This document shows, piece after piece, positions 7,591 through 11,359 of a stretch of DNA of 11,359 nucleotides. Source of the DNA: an uncultured Muribaculaceae bacterium (GTDB lineage: Bacteria; Bacteroidota; Bacteroidia; Bacteroidales; Muribaculaceae). Below the pieces are notes generated by a model. That model was not told where the DNA came from and made no database searches. It saw only the letters and a program-made list of their open reading frames with translations. The position numbers and the translations under genes are program-made. Position 1 is the first letter of the stretch. The number at the start of each line of letters is the position of its first letter. The DNA is taken from positions 1-11,359 of the forward strand of contig CALHWU010000056.1 in NCBI GenBank assembly GCA_938039795.1. Direction: 5' to 3'.

Positions 7591-7634
7591 AACAGTCGCA
7601 ATGCCGATGACCAGGCATTACGACTGTTTTTGTC
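7585..7634 (-). terminator. Intrinsic terminator after the tricorn-like protease gene
   Basis: Fifty-base hairpin starting 18 bases after the protease stop. Arms of 14 bp (gacaaaaacagtcg / cgactgtttttgtc) and 6 bp (aatgcc / ggcatt) flank one non-Watson-Crick position, with an 8-base loop at 7606-7613. Positions 7599 and 7620 would be C against A in a plus-strand RNA but G against U in the minus-strand RNA, so the stem is continuous (21 pairs) only for the minus transcript. The G/C-rich inner stem followed by TTTTT on the minus strand is the normal terminator form. No plus-strand gene ends here. Confidence 0.8.
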
Positions 7635-7652
7635 AATATCCTTAAGGGCAGA

Positions 7653-10600
7653 TCAGAGGCCGAGGTCGCGGAAGGTGCGGGGAGCGGGCACCGGCGGCAG
7701 CGGCTTGCGGTCGCGGAGCTGACGCAGTGCCTCCTCGATGGCGCGCGTGAGCTGCTGGTCGTCGCCGGCATATTCGCGCAGCGGATCGTTGTCGACGAGT
7801 ATGTCGGGATCCACGCCATGGTTCTCTACGATCCACTGGCCGGTTGCGGCGTCGTAGTTGGTGAAGAAGGGCACGCGCACGTCAGTGCCGTCCATATAGG
7901 GCAGCGAGCCGCTAATGCCGATGATGCCTCCCCAGGTGCGGGTGCCGATGACGGTGCCGAGATTGTTGGCTTTGAAACTCCAGGGGAAGAGATCGCCGTC
8001 GGATGCCGAGTACTTGTTGATGAGCAGTATCTTCGGACCGTTGTGGGTGCCTTCGGGGATAGTGCCGACTTTCGACGATGTGCGGCTCATGGTCAGACGG
8101 TAGGGCTTGCGCATCAGGCGCTCGATGATCATGGGCGATACGTTGCCGCCGCCGTTGGCGCGGTCGTCGATGATGAGGGCCTCCTTGTCGAGCTGCGGAT
8201 AGTAGTAGCGCGCAAACTCGTTGAGTCCGTCAGGACCCATGTCGGGGATATAGATGTAGCCCACGCGGCCGTCGGTGGCCTCGCTGACCTTACGTATGTT
8301 GGTCTGCACCCAGTCATAGTGGCGCAGCGGGTATTCGTCGTCGATCGGACGCACTGTCACCTTGCGGGAGCCTTCGGCCAAGGGGCGCGAGTTGACCTGC
8401 AGTTCCACGAGGCGGTCGGCCTTGTCGATGAGAAGGCTGTAGATGTTGGGACACGAGGCGAGGTCGGCGCCGTCGATGGCCGTGATATAATCGCCGGCAT
8501 TGATGTCCATTCCCGGTTCCTGCATCGGGGAGCGGAGGCTCTCGCTGTAGGGCGCGCCCGGAAGGATGCGGTCAATGCGGTAATATCCGCTCTTGTCGCG
8601 CGAGATGTCGGCTCCGAGGAGTCCCATGGGGATGTTGACGGGGCGCGGGGTATCACCCGGATTGACGTAAGCGTGGCCGCAAGCGAGTTCGGCGATCATA
8701 GCCCCGATGACGTAGTTGAGGTCGAGGCGGGTTTTCACATAGGGGAGCAGTGCGGCGTATTTGGTCTTGATGGCTTTCCAGTCGAGTCCGTGCATGTTTT
8801 CGAGATAGAAGCCGTCGCGGAAAGCGCGCCAGGTCTCGTCGAAAATCTGCGCCCATTCCTGCGGATAGTCTATGACGGCCACGACGCCGGAGGTATCGAC
8901 CGGCTTGTCGAGCGATGCCTTGCCTGTCGTGAGGGGAGCTACGAATATGTCATTGCCGCGCAGGAAGAGGGCGTTTTTGCCGTCGGGGCTGACACCCATG
9001 GCCGCACGCTCTGCCACGGTCTCCTCTTTGCGGCTTGAGAGGTCGAAGGATTTGACGGCACCACCAGTGCGATACCACACGCGGCTGCCGTCGGAGTAGA
9101 CCGGCGAATACCAGCCGGTGGAGAGCGGCAGGCGGATGATGCGCGAGGAGAGCCCTTCGGGATCGATCTTTACAGTCGGAGCGGCATCCTTGACGGAAGC
9201 GTCTTTCTTTGTCTCCGGAGTCTTGGCGGCTCCCACGGCCGGATTGGCGGGCAGGAACGGCGAAGGAGTGGAGGAGTCGAGGAGAGCCATGTAGAGGCAG
9301 TCCATGGCGCCGTAGGCATGGTTCCACTCCGTGCGGCTGTATATCGGGTTGAAGTCGCGGGCGGAGCTGAATATCAGATATTTCCCGTCGGCGCTGAAAA
9401 GCGGCGACGATGAGTCATACCAGCTGTCGGTGACGGGAATCTCGCGGCCTGTGGAGAGCTCCATGACGTAGACCACGCCCATGTTGTTGGCTCCCGAGCG
9501 GGTGTAGGCGATCCAGCGGCTGTCGGGGGAGTAGACGACGTCGAAAAATTCTCCTTCCGGATTCTGAATGACCGTGCGCTTGCCGCCGTTGGCCGGATCA
9601 ACCTCTACGACGCGGTTCTTACGGTCGGTGTAGAGGATGTGGCGGGAGTCGGGACTCCACTGGAGCGAGCGGATGTAAGTGTCGTTGTCGCGGGTAAGCT
9701 GCCGCGGCTCTCCGCCCTCGGCAGGCTGGAGCCATATCTCGGTCTCGCCGGTGCGGTCGGAGATATATGCGATGTTCTTGCCGTCGGGGCTCCACTCGGC
9801 TCCGCGCTCATTGGCGCCCGGGGTGAGGGTGATGCAGCGGGTGACTCCCTCCTTGACCGGCACATCGAACACCTCGCCGCGGGCGGTCACTGCCAGACGC
9901 TGGCCGTCGGGCGACGCCGATACCGACGTCATGAGTTTTCCGGCCGGCTTGCGCTCGGTGCGGGCGAAATTGGCCTCCGGACGCAGAGTGATGTCGATGC
10001 GCGATGTGGCGCGTGTGGCAGGATCGAGCTTATACAGATAGCCTCCCTTCTCGAAGACGATGATATGGCCGTCGGTCGAGGGAAACTTCACGTCGTAGTC
10101 GGTGAAGTCGGTCACCCTCTCCGTCGCGCCCGTAAGTGTGTTGTAGACGAAGATGTTCATGGTCATGTCGCGGTCGGAGAGAAAGAAGATCTCGTCGCCG
10201 ATCCACATGGGTATGATGTCCTGCGCCACATTGTCGGTGATGTTCTTGACTGTGGCAGCCTCGGGATCGTAGATCCAGATGTCGTCGGCCATGCCTCCGC
10301 GGTAATACTTCCAGTTGCGGAACTCACGCATCACGCGGTTGTAGGCCATGCGCTTGCCGTCGGGCGAGAAGCTGCAGAAGCCTCCTTCGGGGAGGGGTAT
10401 CTCTTCAGGCATGCCTCCCTGGGGCGAGATGGTCCAGAGCTTGCCGTCGAAGCCGTCGGAGATGCGGTTGCGGTAGACGATGCGCTTGCCGTCGGGGCTC
10501 CATGTCATGACGATGTTGTTGGGGCCCATGCGGTCGCCTATGTCGTCGCGCGCATTGGTGGCCGTGTAGGTGAGGCGTTCGGGCGATCCGCCGTCGGAGG

Positions 10601-10892
10601 GAATGAGATACACCTCTGTGTTGCCGTCGTAGTGGCCCGTGAAAGCGATGTGGGTGCCGTCGGGCGAGAAGCGGGGGAACATCTCGTAGCCCTCGTGGGA
10701 TGTGAGGCGGCGTGCCTCGCCGCCCGACAGAGGCGCCGTGTAGAGGTCGCCTGCATAGGTGAATACAACCTCCTTGCCATTGGTCGAAGGGAAACGCAGC
10801 AAGCGCGCTTCGCCGTCGGCCGATGAGGAGGAATGGGCTTGCAGTCCGCAGCCCGCAAGGGCTACCATGACCGCCATAGCTGTCTTTTTCAT
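7653..10892 (-). CDS. Tricorn-like S41 family peptidase, exported lipoprotein
   Basis: 1079-residue tricorn-type serine protease. The N-terminus MKKTAMAVMVALAGC is a lipoprotein signal with lipobox LAGC (Cys15). The body has beta-propeller repeats of the PD40 type (at least nine of the form FSPDGKxIAY, from about 75 to 650), then a Lys/Ala/Pro-rich linker at about 550-575. A helical region at about 677-750 is followed by a PDZ-like domain at about 757-845 and the S41 catalytic domain. Key residues: His740 in ACGHAYVN, Ser964-Asp965 in YSASDGDLFPW and Glu1023 in VENHGVDPD. These match the His, Ser and Glu of Thermoplasma tricorn in order and almost in position. The residue before the histidine is Gly, where tricorn has Ser745. 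The protein probably degrades peptides in the periplasm or on the outer membrane. The ATG at 10892 gives a complete signal peptide. It is transcribed alone, from the divergent promoter region to the hairpin at 7585-7634. Confidence 0.93.
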   Translation of the reverse strand: MKKTAMAVMVALAGCGLQAHSSSSADGEARLLRFPSTNGKEVVFTYAGDLYTAPLSGGEARRLTSHEGYEMFPRFSPDGTHIAFTGHYDGNTEVYLIPSDGGSPERLTYTATNARDDIGDRMGPNNIVMTWSPDGKRIVYRNRISDGFDGKLWTISPQGGMPEEIPLPEGGFCSFSPDGKRMAYNRVMREFRNWKYYRGGMADDIWIYDPEAATVKNITDNVAQDIIPMWIGDEIFFLSDRDMTMNIFVYNTLTGATERVTDFTDYDVKFPSTDGHIIVFEKGGYLYKLDPATRATSRIDITLRPEANFARTERKPAGKLMTSVSASPDGQRLAVTARGEVFDVPVKEGVTRCITLTPGANERGAEWSPDGKNIAYISDRTGETEIWLQPAEGGEPRQLTRDNDTYIRSLQWSPDSRHILYTDRKNRVVEVDPANGGKRTVIQNPEGEFFDVVYSPDSRWIAYTRSGANNMGVVYVMELSTGREIPVTDSWYDSSSPLFSADGKYLIFSSARDFNPIYSRTEWNHAYGAMDCLYMALLDSSTPSPFLPANPAVGAAKTPETKKDASVKDAAPTVKIDPEGLSSRIIRLPLSTGWYSPVYSDGSRVWYRTGGAVKSFDLSSRKEETVAERAAMGVSPDGKNALFLRGNDIFVAPLTTGKASLDKPVDTSGVVAVIDYPQEWAQIFDETWRAFRDGFYLENMHGLDWKAIKTKYAALLPYVKTRLDLNYVIGAMIAELACGHAYVNPGDTPRPVNIPMGLLGADISRDKSGYYRIDRILPGAPYSESLRSPMQEPGMDINAGDYITAIDGADLASCPNIYSLLIDKADRLVELQVNSRPLAEGSRKVTVRPIDDEYPLRHYDWVQTNIRKVSEATDGRVGYIYIPDMGPDGLNEFARYYYPQLDKEALIIDDRANGGGNVSPMIIERLMRKPYRLTMSRTSSKVGTIPEGTHNGPKILLINKYSASDGDLFPWSFKANNLGTVIGTRTWGGIIGISGSLPYMDGTDVRVPFFTNYDAATGQWIVENHGVDPDILVDNDPLREYAGDDQQLTRAIEEALRQLRDRKPLPPVPAPRTFRDLGL

Positions 10893-10914
10893 AATGGTGA
10901 TTGGTTAATGTATG

Positions 10915-10956
10915 CGCAAAAGTAGCGAATTCCGCCCGAATTTGACTACTTTTGCG
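10915..10956. promoter_or_regulatory. Symmetric divergent promoter region
   Basis: An 11-bp perfect inverted repeat, cgcaaaagtag (10915-10925) and ctacttttgcg (10946-10956), with a 20-bp spacer. It places the same Bacteroidetes -7 box TACTTTTG on both strands: minus-strand box at plus 10917-10924, plus-strand box at 10947-10954. The minus box would start the protease transcript near 10910, a leader of about 20 bases. The plus box lies only 4 bases before the ATG at 10959. No good TTTG -33 box is seen 19-20 bases upstream of either. The repeat could equally be a binding site for a shared regulator. Confidence 0.55.
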
Positions 10957-10958
10957 GC

Positions 10959-11359
10959 ATGAACCGCCGAAACTTCTGCAAACTGATGGCCGGAACTATC
11001 GCGTTGGCGGCCGCAAAACCCTTGGCGGTGCTCGCTCAGCCTGCTTCAGCTGCCGTGCCGACCCGTCGCTGCCGCCTGACGGTGGTGCGCCGCACCGTGG
11101 TGCCTGAACTGCAGGCCCGTTATCTCGACGATCCCGAGGCCGGCCCCTGCCCGCTGATGACTGTGGGGGATGTCTGGAGCATCGGGCCGCATACAGCCGA
11201 CCCTACCCTTCCGCCGCGCGGCATGTGTCCGACCGCTTGGGCATCTATTGCTCCACGTCTGGCCGCAGGAGTCTCATGTTCGCCCGAGGCCGACAGGAGC
11301 AGCTTTCTGGTGTCGTGCGGTGATCCCACACGCGCCGTGATATTCCGGGTCGATTATGA
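10959..11359 (+). CDS. TIGR04076-like small protein with Tat signal (3' end cut by window)
   Basis: Open from ATG at 10959 to the window edge, 133 full codons, no stop reached. The N-terminus MNRRNFCKLMAGTIALAAAK has twin arginines (3-4) followed by N-F-C-K and a hydrophobic stretch, a likely twin-arginine export signal with a possible AxA cleavage site near residue 32 (PASA). From residue 38 on it resembles the TIGR04076 family: an opening strand CRLTVVRR, then GPCPLMTVGDVW (Cys64), then PPRGMCPTAWASI (Cys90, Trp94), then a closing VSCGDPTRAVIFRVDY (Cys120). In that family the pattern is cysteine..G-D, G-C-P-A-W, and C-x-D-x-R-P-V-x-F. The family's function is not known to me. Since it normally ends soon after the last strand, only a few codons are probably missing. 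Most TIGR04076 proteins I know of lack a signal, so export is notable. It is divergent from the protease gene. Confidence 0.65.
   Translation, partial: MNRRNFCKLMAGTIALAAAKPLAVLAQPASAAVPTRRCRLTVVRRTVVPELQARYLDDPEAGPCPLMTVGDVWSIGPHTADPTLPPRGMCPTAWASIAPRLAAGVSCSPEADRSSFLVSCGDPTRAVIFRVDY

Noticed and set aside
7818..9038. Long open frame on the plus strand opposite the protease gene (406 codons)
   Set aside because: Antisense shadow of the tricorn-like gene: the G/C-rich codons of the real gene suppress stops on the other strand. The translation shows no domain and the real gene has clear family motifs throughout.
9639..10826. Long plus-strand open frame (395 codons) over the beta-propeller part of the protease
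   Set aside because: Antisense shadow; repeated V-G-A-V-G patterns are the reverse reading of the SPDG propeller repeats.
7653..10892. Repeated gccgtcggg-like DNA words across the protease gene
   Set aside because: They encode the recurring SPDG turns of PD40 propeller blades in the real frame, not a DNA repeat array or CRISPR; spacing is irregular and blade-like.
11120..11329. Minus-strand open frame of 69 codons at the right end
   Set aside because: Lies opposite the TIGR04076-like coding frame, which has family motifs and a signal peptide; no motif on this strand.

Overview
The window looks like a chromosomal segment of a Bacteroidales bacterium. Promoters match the Bacteroidetes pattern (a TAnnTTTG box near -7, two of them with TTTG 19-20 bases upstream). 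No clear Shine-Dalgarno sequences precede the genes. The protein families (tricorn-type S41 peptidase lipoprotein, Bacteroidetes-style MetF, HemW and AddB-like nuclease) fit the same group. The fairly high GC of most of the window would suit a Muribaculaceae-like lineage, but that is inference. Nothing on the left edge can be assigned.

Left part (about 1-1310), more A/T-rich than the rest: a plus-strand HAD phosphatase (99-755) runs tail to tail into a minus-strand toxin-antitoxin remnant. The remnant is a HipB-like XRE repressor (898-1257) whose stop overlaps, as ATGA, the start of a 49-codon ORF (752-901). That ORF begins like HipA and then loses similarity. The repressor has a well-formed promoter and a perfect 9-bp inverted repeat at its expected transcription start, which looks like an autoregulatory operator.

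Centre (1328-7518), all minus strand and transcribed metF -> holB -> addB-like -> hemW: one-carbon metabolism, clamp-loader delta', recombination nuclease subunit and haem chaperone. The first three are joined by two 4-bp ATGA overlaps; hemW follows after 25 bp. A promoter at 7560-7590 drives the cluster, and its -33 box lies inside the stem of the terminator of the preceding gene.

Right part (7653-11359): a large exported tricorn-like protease lipoprotein on the minus strand, then a divergent promoter region built as an 11-bp inverted repeat that places the same -7 box on both strands, then a plus-strand gene cut off by the window end. This last gene encodes a TIGR04076-like small protein with a twin-arginine signal.

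No tRNA, rRNA, CRISPR array, insertion sequence or prophage gene was seen. Most of the window is ordinary housekeeping DNA. The places worth a second look are the degraded hip locus with its operator, the fused terminator/promoter, the symmetric divergent promoter, and the exported TIGR04076 protein.
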